Assembly (NCBI RefSeq): GCF_000426385.1
Contig: NZ_AUFG01000033.1
Span: forward strand, 1 to 40,305
Direction of reading: 5' to 3'
Length of the DNA: 40,305 nucleotides
From: Arsenicicoccus bolidensis DSM 15745
GTDB taxonomy: Bacteria > Actinomycetota > Actinomycetes > Actinomycetales > Dermatophilaceae
Positions 25,190 through 33,730 of the stretch are shown one piece after another. The notes under the pieces were generated by a model. It was not told where the DNA came from. It did not search any database and saw nothing but the letters and a program-made list of their open reading frames with translations. A program made the position numbers and the translations under genes. Position 1 is the stretch's first letter. Each line of letters starts with the position of its first letter.

Positions 25190-25248
25190 GCCGTATGCCG
25201 AAACCCCCCCACCGCTGCTCGTCGCGGTGAGGGGCTTCGGCATACGGC
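25190..25248. terminator. Long bidirectional hairpin between convergent genes
   Basis: GCCGTATGCCGAA pairs perfectly with TTCGGCATACGGC over 13 bp; after one mismatch CCCC/GGGG and an inner ACCGC/GCGGT extend the stem. It lies between the ATP-grasp gene and the convergent lipoprotein gene. Both arms contain the window-wide GTATGCCG octamer. Confidence 0.85.
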
Positions 25249-25255
25249 GCCCGGA

Positions 25256-25924
25256 TCAGCCGGCTGCCTTCTCGACCTTGTCGGCCTGCTTGCCGAGGAC
25301 GGTGTCGACGAGCTTGTTGGCCCTGTCGACGTCCGTGCCCTGGGTCTGCACGACCACGAGGTTGTTGCCGCGGTTCACGGCGCCCATCGAGACCGCCATC
25401 TTCTGCCCCATCGCCTCGGCCGACATCTGAAGGCCCTTGGCGTCCTTGGTCTCGAGCTTCGGCGAGCTCATCTTGAGGTCGATCGACACGGCCCCGGTCC
25501 CCATCTTGATCGTCTTGCAGGAGTCCGCCACCTTGGTCAGCTGCGCCGGCACGTCCTTGGCCTTGCCGAGCGTCTCCACAACCACCTCGACCTGGGTCTT
25601 GTCCGTGCCGCTGCCCTTGGCGAAGCTGCGCTTGGCGTAGGACGACGGGTTGTCGGCCGACATCGTGCTCATGGCGTTCATCGCGTCCTTGCAGGCCTGC
25701 GGGACGTCCTTGGCATTCTTGAAGATCTGCTCGGCCGACTTGTCGTCCTGCTTGGGCTTGGTCTCGTCCACGGAGCCGGCCTCCCAGCCGCCGTCGGGCA
25801 GGTCCCCCGCCTCCAGCATGGACGACTTGGCCATGTCCTGGGACAGGTCCTTGGGTGCGCCCCCGCACGCGCTGAGACCCAGCGCGGTGGCGGCGATGGT
25901 GGTGATGACGAGCGTGCGACGCAC
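25256..25924 (-). CDS. Secreted lipoprotein of unknown function
   Basis: The 222-residue product has an N-terminal signal with the lipobox LSAC (Cys20) after an RR start and hydrophobic core. The mature part is rich in Lys, Asp, Met and Ser and has no enzyme motif; length and composition resemble actinobacterial DUF-type lipoproteins thought to sense or bind something at the cell surface. GTG 25924 was chosen because GGGGGAAG lies just upstream and because it places the signal peptide at the start; the longer ATG form adds a charged leader. It is divergent from the permease gene. Confidence 0.8.
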   Translation of the reverse strand: MRRTLVITTIAATALGLSACGGAPKDLSQDMAKSSMLEAGDLPDGGWEAGSVDETKPKQDDKSAEQIFKNAKDVPQACKDAMNAMSTMSADNPSSYAKRSFAKGSGTDKTQVEVVVETLGKAKDVPAQLTKVADSCKTIKMGTGAVSIDLKMSSPKLETKDAKGLQMSAEAMGQKMAVSMGAVNRGNNLVVVQTQGTDVDRANKLVDTVLGKQADKVEKAAG

Positions 25925-26097
25925 GAGACTTCCCCCTCGATCGATCTGCTGTGACCCGTCGAGCCTAGGGGGAACCACCGGCGCCCGTGTCCAGGACCCG
26001 GCAGATGGGGGTGGCCACGGCAGCCACGATGGAGTATGACGGAGGTGGCGGCTTCTCGCCAGACGGCTCCTGTCCCCGACGAAGGTGAGGCACCCTC

Positions 26098-27537
26098 ATG
26101 GCCGAGCTCAAGAAGACCCTCGGGTTCCTACCGCTGATCGCGCTGGGGGTGGCGGGGGTCATCGGGTCGAGCTGGATCTACACCAACTCGGCGTTCTTCG
26201 AGCAGTACGGCGCGGGCGGCATGATCTTCGGCCTCGCCATCGGGACGCTGCTGGCGGCGTGCGTGGCGCTGGCCTACGCGGAGCTGACCACGCTGTTCCC
26301 GCGCGCGGGTGGGGAGGTCGTCTACTCGTTCACGATCCTCGGGCGGCCCGCGGGCTTCCTGACGGGGTGGATGCTGATCGGTGCCTACGTGTCGAGCCTC
26401 GCCTTCTACGTCACGGCCTTCGGGCTGCTGCTCGGCAAGTTCATGCCGGTGATGGAGGAGCACCCGCTCTACTCCATCAACGGGGAGGCGGTCACGGCGC
26501 CCGTGCTGATCGCCGGGGTGGCGCTGACGCTGCTGCTCTTCGCCCTCAACTGGTGGGGCGTGGAGGTCGGCGCGCAGGTGCAGGTCGTGCTGTTCGCGGC
26601 GATGGTGGTGATCGGGCTGGCCCTGGTGGTGGTCGGGTTCGCCGCCGGCTCACCCGGCAACTTCTGGCCGCCGTATGCCGCCGACCACAACGCCCTCACC
26701 GACACGCTGCGCTTCGTGGTGCCGGGGATGACCTACATGGCGGGCTTCGGACTGGTCGCGGTGCTCGCCGAGGACGCCGACCTGCCGCCGCGACGGATCG
26801 CGCGCGCCGTCATCTGGACGGTCCTGCTGGCGGGCACCTTCTACTGCCTCGTCCTGCTGTCGAGCGCGTGGGTCATGCCGTGGGAGGAGGTCGCGGGCAT
26901 GAAGCTCGGCACGATCGACGCGTTCAAGGCCGCGGGCTTCCCGGTGCTCGGGTGGGGGGCGTTCGCCATCGCGATCCTCGGTCTGCTGACCAGCTTCCTC
27001 GGGCTGTTCATCGCGACCTCCCGCGTCGTCGTGGCCATGGCGCGCGCCGGGCTGCTGCCCGCCGGGCTGGCGCGGCTGGACGCGCGCCGGGGCACCCCGC
27101 GCAACGCGCTGGTCTTCACCGTCGTGGTGACCTTGGCGCTCGGCTGGCTCGGCAAGGCGGCGGTGGTGTGGTTCCTCGACACCGGCGGCATCTATCTCGG
27201 CGCCGTGTGGATCATGGTCGTGCTGGCGAAGTACGCGCTGCCCCGGCGTTATCCGCACCTCGCGGCGCGCCGACGCCTGCAGACGTCGTGGATCCCGGCC
27301 GTGGGTGCACTGGGGGCGGCGCTCGTCATCGTCATGGCCCTGTGGCCGGGCACCGGGATCTCGCTCGTCTGGCCCGCGGAGTACCTCATCCTCGGGGTGT
27401 GGCTCGGCCTCGGCGCGATCCTGTATGCCGTGAGCCGCCCCCTGCCTCGCGAGGAGGCGCTGGACGCGCTGCTCGGCGAGTACGCCGACACCCTGGTCGA
27501 GGGGGCGCCGGAGGCGTCGAGGGGGACGCGCCCATGA
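26098..27537 (+). CDS. APC-family amino acid permease
   Basis: The 479-residue protein has about 12 membrane segments and an APC-type start, LGVAGVIGSSWIYTNSAFF, with the glycine-rich TM1 break, followed by AYAELTTLFPRAGGEVVYS, the family hallmark. AAGGTGAGG precedes the ATG. Its stop overlaps the start of a D-Ala-D-Ala dipeptidase-like gene (ATGA), so uptake of D-alanine or the peptide product is a reasonable guess, but the permease itself does not reveal its substrate. Confidence 0.9.
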   Translation: MAELKKTLGFLPLIALGVAGVIGSSWIYTNSAFFEQYGAGGMIFGLAIGTLLAACVALAYAELTTLFPRAGGEVVYSFTILGRPAGFLTGWMLIGAYVSSLAFYVTAFGLLLGKFMPVMEEHPLYSINGEAVTAPVLIAGVALTLLLFALNWWGVEVGAQVQVVLFAAMVVIGLALVVVGFAAGSPGNFWPPYAADHNALTDTLRFVVPGMTYMAGFGLVAVLAEDADLPPRRIARAVIWTVLLAGTFYCLVLLSSAWVMPWEEVAGMKLGTIDAFKAAGFPVLGWGAFAIAILGLLTSFLGLFIATSRVVVAMARAGLLPAGLARLDARRGTPRNALVFTVVVTLALGWLGKAAVVWFLDTGGIYLGAVWIMVVLAKYALPRRYPHLAARRRLQTSWIPAVGALGAALVIVMALWPGTGISLVWPAEYLILGVWLGLGAILYAVSRPLPREEALDALLGEYADTLVEGAPEASRGTRP

Positions 27538-28274
27538 CCTCCCCCCGGTCGGCCCCCACGCCAGTCCCATGGCTCACCGACCCGGATCCTGCTCTGCTGC
27601 ATGTGCTCTCGTCGCTCGCGCCGTCCTTGCCGCCGCTGGTGCCCGCCGCGTCCGAGGAGGCGGTGGACACGGTCGGGGCCGGCGAGTGCGGGGAGCCGCT
27701 GGTGGTCCTGCCGCCCGAGCTGGGCCGCCGCCACTGCTATCGCGAGCTCGACCTGCCGACCGCGCCGCTCGCGATGCGGCTGCGTCACGGCGTGGTCGAG
27801 CGGCTCCTGCAGGCCCAGGACGCCCTGCCGGACGGGTTCTCGCTGGTCGTGCTCGACGGGTGGCGGACGTCCCGGTTCCAGGGCGACCTGCTCGCCTACT
27901 ACCGCGAGCAGACCGGCGAGCCGCTCGACGGCTACGTCTCCGACCCGGCGTCCTCCACGCGCATGGCGCCGCACACCACGGGTGGGGCGGTCGACCTGAC
28001 GCTCGCTCACGAGGGGGTGGCGCTGGCGCTGGGCACCGACTTCGACAGCTTCGACGACGCGGCCCACCTGCTGGCGCTGGAGTCGGTGGGCGACGACGAC
28101 GAGGCCCATCGGCGCGTGGCGCGCGACCTGCGGCGTCTGCTCGGGCAGGTGCTGACCGGCGCCGGGTTCGCGCCCTACCCGCTCGAGTGGTGGCACTGGT
28201 CCTACGGCGAGCAGCGCTGGGCGGCGCAGCACCGCCTGGACCGCACGATCTACGCGCCGGTGGAGACCCCCTAA
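27534..28274 (+). CDS. VanX-like D-alanyl-D-alanine dipeptidase (M15D)
   Basis: This 246-residue protein has the M15 zinc site: His147 and Asp154 in APHTTGGAVDLTL and Glu218/His221 in LEWWHWSYG, with the conserved Arg in DGWRTSRFQ. VanX enzymes split D-Ala-D-Ala. No signal peptide is seen, so it should act in the cytoplasm on imported or internal dipeptide. It is translationally coupled to the permease upstream. No vanHA-type genes are adjacent, so nutritional or recycling use is more likely than glycopeptide resistance. Confidence 0.85.
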   Translation: MTSPRSAPTPVPWLTDPDPALLHVLSSLAPSLPPLVPAASEEAVDTVGAGECGEPLVVLPPELGRRHCYRELDLPTAPLAMRLRHGVVERLLQAQDALPDGFSLVVLDGWRTSRFQGDLLAYYREQTGEPLDGYVSDPASSTRMAPHTTGGAVDLTLAHEGVALALGTDFDSFDDAAHLLALESVGDDDEAHRRVARDLRRLLGQVLTGAGFAPYPLEWWHWSYGEQRWAAQHRLDRTIYAPVETP

Positions 28275-28308
28275 CGGGGTCGATCGATCCGTGCGCTGAC
28301 GCGCACGG

Positions 28309-28452
28309 TCCAAGGTGCGTCGGGGCAGCACCTTTGCCACACATGGCGGTGCCCGGTGCGTCCAAGGTGCGTCGGGACAGCAGCTTGGTCACGCATGGGG
28401 GCGCTGGGTGCGACCAAGGTGCGGCGGGGCAGCACCTTTGTCACGTAGGGCG
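28309..28452. repeat. Three tandem 52-bp repeats between convergent genes
   Basis: Units begin at 28309, 28361 and 28413 (exact 52-bp period, the last incomplete). Each carries CCAAGGTGCGTCGGG followed by a GCACCTT-type or CTTGG arm. Units 1 and 3 form an AAGGTGC/GCACCTT stem, while unit 2 has changed to CCAAG/CTTGG. They fill the gap between the dipeptidase and antiporter stops. Confidence 0.9.
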
Positions 28453-28467
28453 CGGTCGATCGCGCCG

Positions 28468-29901
28468 TCAGCGACGACCAGGACGCTCAGCCCCGGCTGA
28501 CGCCGTGCTGTCGTCCGCCGCGGGGGTGAGGGGCAGGCGCAGGGACAGCAGGCCGCGCGTCGCGATCGCCGCGGCGAGGGCCCAGCCGAGCAGGTGGCAC
28601 CACAGCGGGTCGGCGATGAAGACCAGCACCATCGCGGCCAGTACGGGGACCAGCCATCGCAGGGCGCGGACGACATACCCGCCAAAGCTGGGCATGGTGA
28701 CCCCGGCGTTCTCGGCGACGGACTTGACCATGAAGTTGGGGCCGTTGCCGATGTAGGTGATCGCGCCGCACAGCACGGACCCGAGCGAGATGGCGGTGAG
28801 GTAGAGCTCGGGCACGTTGGCGACGCGCGGCTCGCCGGGCAGCTGCGAGGCCATCTCGAAGAAGGTCGCGTAGGTCGGGGCGTTGTCGAGGACCGCGGAC
28901 AGGCCACCGCTGAAGAGGAAGAAGGTGACCTCGCCGAGCGGCAGCGACGGCGCGACCTGCCGCAGGAAGCGCAGCGCCGGGATCATCGTGAGGAAGATGC
29001 CGATGAACAGCGCCGCGACCTCGACGATCGGCGCCCAGGTGAACCCGTTGTCCTCGAAGCGGGTCCGCTTGTCTCCCAGCCGGTATGACGCGCCCGCCGC
29101 CCCGAGCATCACCAGCTCGCGCCAGGGGACCAGCTGCAGGACGCCGACGTGCCCGGACTCGATGGCGTGGACGTCGACCGACGGCAGGAAGGCCACCGCG
29201 GCGACGATCACGGCCAGCCAGACGATGTTGGCCCGGCCGTGCAGGCCGAGGGGGGTCTGCTGGGCCTCGTCCGCCTCGAGGTCGGCCGCCTGCTCGTCGC
29301 GGTAGGCCCGCCGCTCGACGCCGTAGTAGGTGACGAGCAGCAGCGCGTTGACGAAGAGCCACTCGGGGGCGAGCGAGAAGGTCCAGGTGAAGGGGACGCC
29401 GCGCAGCATCCCGAGGAACAGCGGCGGGTCGCCGAGCGGGGTGAGCAGGCCGCCGCAGTTGGCGACGACGAAGATCGCGAAGACCATCGTGTGGACCTTG
29501 TGGCGACGCTCGGAGTTGGTGTTGAGCAGCGGGCGGATCAGGAGCATCGCGGCGCCGGTGGTGCCGATGAAGCTCGCCAGGACCCCGCCGACGGCCAGGA
29601 ACGCGGTGTTGTTGCGGGGCGTCGCGCGGATGTCACCGGCGAGGAAGAGCCCGCCCGCGACGACGAACAGCGACAGCAGCAGGGTGATGAACTGGGCGTA
29701 CTCCAGCAGGGCGTGCCAGACGAGCGCGTGCTCGCCGGCGAGCACCACCCACAGCGCCGTCGGCAGCCCGAGCCCGAGCGCGACCGCCGCCTGCACCTTG
29801 GGTCGCTCCCAGTGGTGCGCCGTCACGGGGTGCAGCGGCAGCACCGCGATGGACAGCAGCATCGTCACGAAGGGGATGAGTCCCCACCACGCCACCTGCA
29901 T
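28468..29901 (-). CDS. NhaD/CitM-family sodium:proton antiporter
   Basis: The 477-residue protein has about 12 membrane segments of the ion-transporter superfamily. Signatures are LTPLGDPPLFLGMLRG, VLDNAPTYATFFEMA and ITYIGNGPNFMVKSVAE, which match NhaD-like antiporters. ATG 29901 was chosen because AGGAGG lies 8 nt upstream; an in-frame extension upstream has no ribosome site and would overlap the divergent gene region. The C-terminal tail is Ala/Arg-rich and polar. Role: sodium and pH homeostasis, by family. Confidence 0.85.
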   Translation of the reverse strand: MQVAWWGLIPFVTMLLSIAVLPLHPVTAHHWERPKVQAAVALGLGLPTALWVVLAGEHALVWHALLEYAQFITLLLSLFVVAGGLFLAGDIRATPRNNTAFLAVGGVLASFIGTTGAAMLLIRPLLNTNSERRHKVHTMVFAIFVVANCGGLLTPLGDPPLFLGMLRGVPFTWTFSLAPEWLFVNALLLVTYYGVERRAYRDEQAADLEADEAQQTPLGLHGRANIVWLAVIVAAVAFLPSVDVHAIESGHVGVLQLVPWRELVMLGAAGASYRLGDKRTRFEDNGFTWAPIVEVAALFIGIFLTMIPALRFLRQVAPSLPLGEVTFFLFSGGLSAVLDNAPTYATFFEMASQLPGEPRVANVPELYLTAISLGSVLCGAITYIGNGPNFMVKSVAENAGVTMPSFGGYVVRALRWLVPVLAAMVLVFIADPLWCHLLGWALAAAIATRGLLSLRLPLTPAADDSTASAGAERPGRR

Positions 29902-30061
29902 GTGACCGCACCTCCTGGGTCCGCGAACCGCCAGTCTAGGGAGGGGATCCCGCAGCGCGCGCAGCGACTCCATCCACCGGTCCGCATGACGATCCACGCC
30001 GAAAAGTGCCCGAAACATCAACAACACCGAGCCGTGATCTTCGGCGCGTAGCGTCACAGGT

Positions 30062-30790
30062 GTGACCGGCCTCACCATGCCTTCGACCTACCGTCCCACC
30101 GTGATCGGCGTCGCCCGCATCGCCCCGATGGAGCGCTCCCCGCTCCTCGTGCTGCTCTCCCGCGCGGGTGAGCAGCTGCGCGGCGTGGACCTCCGTCTCG
30201 CCACGCCCCAGCGCCTGGCCTGCCACCTCGACTCGACGTCCACCGCCCCCACCGTGGTCGTGCCCCTTTCGCTCACGCCGCAGCGTCAGCTCCTGCACGA
30301 GATCCAGACCGAGCTGGCCCGGGCCGGCAGCGGCGCGGTCGTGGCGAGCGCCCTCGGGACGGACGGGACGATCGCCACGGCGCTCGGGCGCCGCCTGCTC
30401 GACCAGGGCCTCGACTCGCCGGAGGACGTCTGCCTGGTGGTCGCGCCGTTCGGCTGGGAGTCGGAGGTGGAGGTCTCGCTCGCCTGGGCCGGTATGACGA
30501 TCCAGGCCCAGACCCCGGCCCGCGTCATCCCCTGCCACGCGGACCGTCTGGAGGAGCAGGTCCGCCACCACCGGTCCCGCACGCGGGGTCACGTCGCGGT
30601 GGTGCCGTGGGAGCTGGTCACCGGGTCGTTCACCGTGCGGCTGCGCCAGACCGTGCAGCACCTGCCCGTGCCCGTCCTCGACCCGATCGGGCCGACGCAC
30701 GAGGTGGCGGGCCGGCTGGCGGCGGCGTACCGGCATACGCTCGGCCGCAACCGCAACCACACCTGGACGTCGATGGCCGCGTCCGCCTGA
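30062..30790 (+). CDS. CbiX/SirB-fold-like protein, catalytic residues unclear
   Basis: The 242-residue protein has the outline of sirohydrochlorin chelatases: TVVVPLSLTPQRQLLHEI, GAVVASALGTDGTIATALGRRL, then a second alpha/beta half. The N-terminal LVAHGSR-type motif with its metal His is not seen, so chelatase activity is doubtful. GTG 30062 and ATG 30077 are both possible starts; neither has a good ribosome site. No cobalamin or siroheme genes are near. It is convergent with the toxin-antitoxin cassette that follows. Confidence 0.5.
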   Translation: MTGLTMPSTYRPTVIGVARIAPMERSPLLVLLSRAGEQLRGVDLRLATPQRLACHLDSTSTAPTVVVPLSLTPQRQLLHEIQTELARAGSGAVVASALGTDGTIATALGRRLLDQGLDSPEDVCLVVAPFGWESEVEVSLAWAGMTIQAQTPARVIPCHADRLEEQVRHHRSRTRGHVAVVPWELVTGSFTVRLRQTVQHLPVPVLDPIGPTHEVAGRLAAAYRHTLGRNRNHTWTSMAASA

Positions 30791-30858
30791 GCGGGCACTG
30801 GTCGAGTCGTGTCTCCGCCGACCTCGCGCACCGCGCGCCTCGGGCGTCGGGCGTCGGG

Positions 30859-30992
30859 CGTCGAGGGGACGCAGATGCGTGCGACACGCCGCCCGATGGG
30901 ACATCTGCGTCCCCTCGGCCTCACCCCGCCCGACATGAGCGCCCGACATGAGCGCCCGACGGGCCCCCGCGGACGCACCGTCAGGAGGTGGG
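30859..30992. repeat. Left direct repeat flanking the RelE/Phd cassette
   Basis: This 134-bp sequence recurs at 31897-32044. It contains a 16-bp perfect hairpin (30862-30877 with 30902-30917, starting CGAGGGGACGCAGATG), two copies of a 13-bp GCCCGACATGAGC unit, and the last codons and stop of the toxin gene. Confidence 0.9.
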
Positions 30993-31547
30993 CGGGCGCG
31001 ACCAGTGCTGCGTCAGCAGGCGCTGGGCCTCGAGGGGAGACAGGCCCGCGATCTCCTGGTCCGTCACGTGCAGCTCGGCGCGCAACGCTGTCTGGAGCCA
31101 TGGGGGCAGGTCCGGCGCGGGAGCGGGCTCCGGTGTGACGGGGGTGGATTCGTAGAGGCGCCCCATCGACGCCACCACCGCTGCCAGGGGGCGCAGCTCG
31201 GGGGCGTCTCCCATGCGCTCGAGGCGTTCGCGCAGCTCGGCGTAGACCTCGCTGTCCGCGCGAGCCCCCACGGCCCACACCTCGGAGACCTCCAGGACCG
31301 TGGTCCCGTCGGCGTCGCGGGTGACTCGCCAGATGATGCGCCAGTCCCGGTCGCCGACCACGAGCTTGCGGAACCCGACGAGGGGACCGAGCAGCGGCTC
31401 GCCGGCGTCGGGGGAGCGCTCGAGCAGGAGCATCTTGGTGAAGGCCGCCCGGACGATGCGGGGATCCTTCTTGTGCAGCCGGCGCAGGTCGTCCACCGCA
31501 TCGTCGGTCAGACGGACGACGCACCGGCGGCCCGGGCCGTCGGTCAT
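30981..31547 (-). CDS. RelE/ParE-like toxin with C-terminal extension
   Basis: The 188-residue protein starts with a RelE-superfamily core: VRLTDDAVDDLRRLHKKDPR, FRKLVVGDRDWRIIWRVTRD and VLEVSEVWAVGARADSEVY, as in toxins that cut ribosome-bound mRNA. The core normally ends near residue 100; here about 80 more residues follow, Pro/Ala-rich then helical. The last residues and stop codon lie in the left direct repeat, so RPPTS resembles the LPTS end of the acyl-CoA ligase. The ATG overlaps the antitoxin stop by 4 nt (ATGA). Confidence 0.8.
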   Translation of the reverse strand: MTDGPGRRCVVRLTDDAVDDLRRLHKKDPRIVRAAFTKMLLLERSPDAGEPLLGPLVGFRKLVVGDRDWRIIWRVTRDADGTTVLEVSEVWAVGARADSEVYAELRERLERMGDAPELRPLAAVVASMGRLYESTPVTPEPAPAPDLPPWLQTALRAELHVTDQEIAGLSPLEAQRLLTQHWSRPPTS

Positions 31548-31852
31548 GCCTGGCGCGCGGTGATGTCGAGCGCGAGCTCAGCCTCGAGCTCGGCTCGGGT
31601 CAGGCCGAACTGCTCGATCGCCTCGTCGAGATCGGTGCGGGCGCCGGAGTCCGTCGCGAGCCGCGCCATGACGAGAGCCGCCTCCCGCAGCGTCTCGCGA
31701 TCCCGGCGCAGGGCCTCGATCTCGTGCTCGGGCACCACCTCGGCCACCACGCGGCCGTGACGCGACAGCGTCACTCCCTCGCCGGCCTCGGCGCGGCGGA
31801 CGAGCGTGGAGATGCCGGCCGAGGCGGCTTCGGTGATCGTGAGGACGGCCAT
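31544..31852 (-). CDS. Phd/YefM-type antitoxin
   Basis: The 102-residue protein begins MAVLTITEAASAGISTLVRR and continues GEGVTLSRHGRVVAEVVP, the Phd/YefM DNA-binding fold, followed by a long acidic helix for toxin contact. ATG 31852 is preferred; upstream in-frame starts would run back through the right direct repeat. A TGTACAG/CAGAATTCTG palindrome block sits just upstream as a likely autoregulatory site. It is coupled to the downstream toxin. Confidence 0.85.
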   Translation of the reverse strand: MAVLTITEAASAGISTLVRRAEAGEGVTLSRHGRVVAEVVPEHEIEALRRDRETLREAALVMARLATDSGARTDLDEAIEQFGLTRAELEAELALDITARQA

Positions 31853-31859
31853 GTCTCTA

Positions 31860-31874
31860 CTGTACAGAATTCTG
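31860..31874 (-). promoter_or_regulatory. Overlapping palindromes before the antitoxin gene
   Basis: CTGTACAG (31860-31867) overlaps CAGAATTCTG (31865-31874), 8 nt upstream of the antitoxin ATG. The AT-rich block in a GC-rich setting is the natural promoter/operator for the Phd-type repressor; a leaderless or very short leader is implied. Confidence 0.55.
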
Positions 31875-31896
31875 GGCAGTCGTGACCACGCCTGGA

Positions 31897-32044
31897 CGTC
31901 GAGGGGACGCAGATGCGTGCGACACGCCGCGCGACGCGACATCTGCGTCCCCTCGGCCTCACCCCGCCCGACATGAGCGCCCGACATGAGCGCCCGACAG
32001 GAGCGCCCGACGGGCCCGCGGCGGACGCGCCGTCAGGAGGTGGG
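31897..32044. repeat. Right direct repeat flanking the RelE/Phd cassette
   Basis: This is the second copy of 30859-30992, 1038 bp away, with the same 16-bp hairpin (31900-31915 with 31940-31955) and one additional 13-bp unit (three instead of two). It contains the end of the acyl-CoA ligase gene and acts as its terminator region. Confidence 0.9.
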
Positions 32045-33538
32045 GAGCTCCCGCTTGAGGATCTTGCCCGTGGCGCCCTTGGGCAGGGCGTCGACGAAGC
32101 TGATGTGGCGGGGGTACTTGTAGGCCGCGAGGCGGGCCTTGCAGAACTCGCGCAGCTCCTCGGCCGTGGCGTCGTCGGCGGCCAGCCCCGACTCGGGCTT
32201 GAGGGCGACGAAGGCCGCGACCTCCTCGCCGTAGTGCTCGTGCGGCTGCCCCACGACGGCGGCCTCGAGGATGCCGGGGTGCTCGTAGAGCACCTCCTCG
32301 ACCTCGCGCGGGTACACGTTGTAGCCGCCACGGATGATCATGTCCTTGGCCCGGTCGACGATGTAGTAGTAGCCGTCGCTGTCCCGCCGCCCAAGGTCCC
32401 CGGAGCGGAACCAGCCGTCCTGGATGGCCTCGGCCGTGGCGTCGGGCCGGCCCCAGTAGCCGCGCATGATGTTGGCGCCCTTGATGACGATCTGGCCGAT
32501 CTCGCCCTCGGGCACCGGCTCGCCCTCGGGGGTGCGCAGGTCCATCTCGACGCCCTCGATCGGAGTGCCGATCGATCCCGGCTTGCGCACCCGCTCCGGG
32601 TGGTTGAAGGACGCGACGGGTGACGTCTCGGACAGTCCGTAGCCCTCGAGGATCATCGCGTCGAAGGTCTCCTCGAACGCCCGCAGCACCTCGACGGGCA
32701 GGGAGGACCCGCCGGAGATGCAGGTGCGCAGGGAGGACAGGTCGGGCACCGTCCCACCGGCGGCGGTGGTGGCGCGGGCGCTCGGCAGCATCGCGGCATA
32801 CATGGTCGGCACACCCTCGAAGAGCGTGGCCCGGTCGCGCTCGATGACCTCGAGGGCCTTGTCCGGAGCGAACCGCGGGATCAGGGTCAGGGTCGCGCCG
32901 GCGATGGTCGCGGTGTTCATGGCGCAGCTCATGCCGAAGACGTGGAACAACGGCAGGCACCCCACGACGGTGTCCTCGTGGGTGAGCTGCAGGAGGGTGC
33001 GGCCGCAGACCTCGGCGTTGCTCAGCAGGTTGCGGTGACGGAGCTCGGCGCCCTTGGGACGGCCGGTCGTGCCGGAGGTGTAGAGGATGACGGCGGTGTC
33101 CTCGTCGTCGCGGTCGACGACCCCGGCGATCGGCTCGGCGGCCGCGAGCAGCCCGGACAGCTCGGTCACGGGCACGAAGGTCGCGCCGGCCTCCTCGGCC
33201 CCCTCCGCGGCGTCGGGGGTGGCGGCGATGATCAGACGCGCCCCCGAGTCCTGCAGGTAGTAGGCCACCTCGCGCGGCTTGAACAGCGGGTTCATGGGGA
33301 CCACGACGGCGCCGACGCGCAGGATCCCGTAGTAGGCGATGACGAACGCCGTGATGTTGGGCAGGCTCAGCACGACCGGGTCACCGGGTCCGACACCCTG
33401 AGAGCGAAGCCACCCCGCGGCGAGGGCGACGCGCTGGTCGAGCTCGGCGTAGGTGAGCTCCTCCTCGTCCTGCCGGAGGGCGATCCGGTCCCCGTGGCGG
33501 GACGCGGTGTCGGTGAGGATCTGGGCGAGGTTGGCCAT
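32033..33538 (-). CDS. Long-chain fatty acid-CoA ligase (AMP-binding)
   Basis: The 501-residue enzyme activates a fatty acid with ATP and joins it to CoA. Motifs in order: YTSGTTGRPKGAE (P-loop), LFHVFGMS, GYGLSETSP, RSGDLGRRDSDGYYYIVDR and the catalytic lysine in GATGKILKRELPTS. AGGAGC precedes ATG 33538. Product chain length cannot be told. It is divergent from the reductase gene at 33731; the 193-nt gap between them holds no gene. Its stop lies within the right direct repeat. Confidence 0.93.
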   Translation of the reverse strand: MANLAQILTDTASRHGDRIALRQDEEELTYAELDQRVALAAGWLRSQGVGPGDPVVLSLPNITAFVIAYYGILRVGAVVVPMNPLFKPREVAYYLQDSGARLIIAATPDAAEGAEEAGATFVPVTELSGLLAAAEPIAGVVDRDDEDTAVILYTSGTTGRPKGAELRHRNLLSNAEVCGRTLLQLTHEDTVVGCLPLFHVFGMSCAMNTATIAGATLTLIPRFAPDKALEVIERDRATLFEGVPTMYAAMLPSARATTAAGGTVPDLSSLRTCISGGSSLPVEVLRAFEETFDAMILEGYGLSETSPVASFNHPERVRKPGSIGTPIEGVEMDLRTPEGEPVPEGEIGQIVIKGANIMRGYWGRPDATAEAIQDGWFRSGDLGRRDSDGYYYIVDRAKDMIIRGGYNVYPREVEEVLYEHPGILEAAVVGQPHEHYGEEVAAFVALKPESGLAADDATAEELREFCKARLAAYKYPRHISFVDALPKGATGKILKRELPTS

Positions 33539-33730
33539 CGGATGCTCCTGGCGGCGTTGCACGGGGCGGTGGTCACCCTCGGGGGCGAGGGCTACCCGAG
33601 CGTAGGCGAAGGGGTTCCCGGCGTCCATAGACCGTCCGAGGGCCGGGCGCGGTGGTTGTCCCTGGGTCGGCGGGCGTGGTGGGATCGAGGCCCTGACCTG
33701 CCCGTCGTCGTCGACCGAGAGGTGCCCCGC

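Noticed and set aside
27534-28274. Vancomycin resistance locus
   Set aside because: A VanX-like gene alone, coupled to a permease and without vanH, vanA or vanRS neighbours, does not support resistance.
28309-28452. CRISPR-like look of the 52-bp repeats
   Set aside because: There are no unique spacers of constant length; the units are directly tandem and no cas genes are present.
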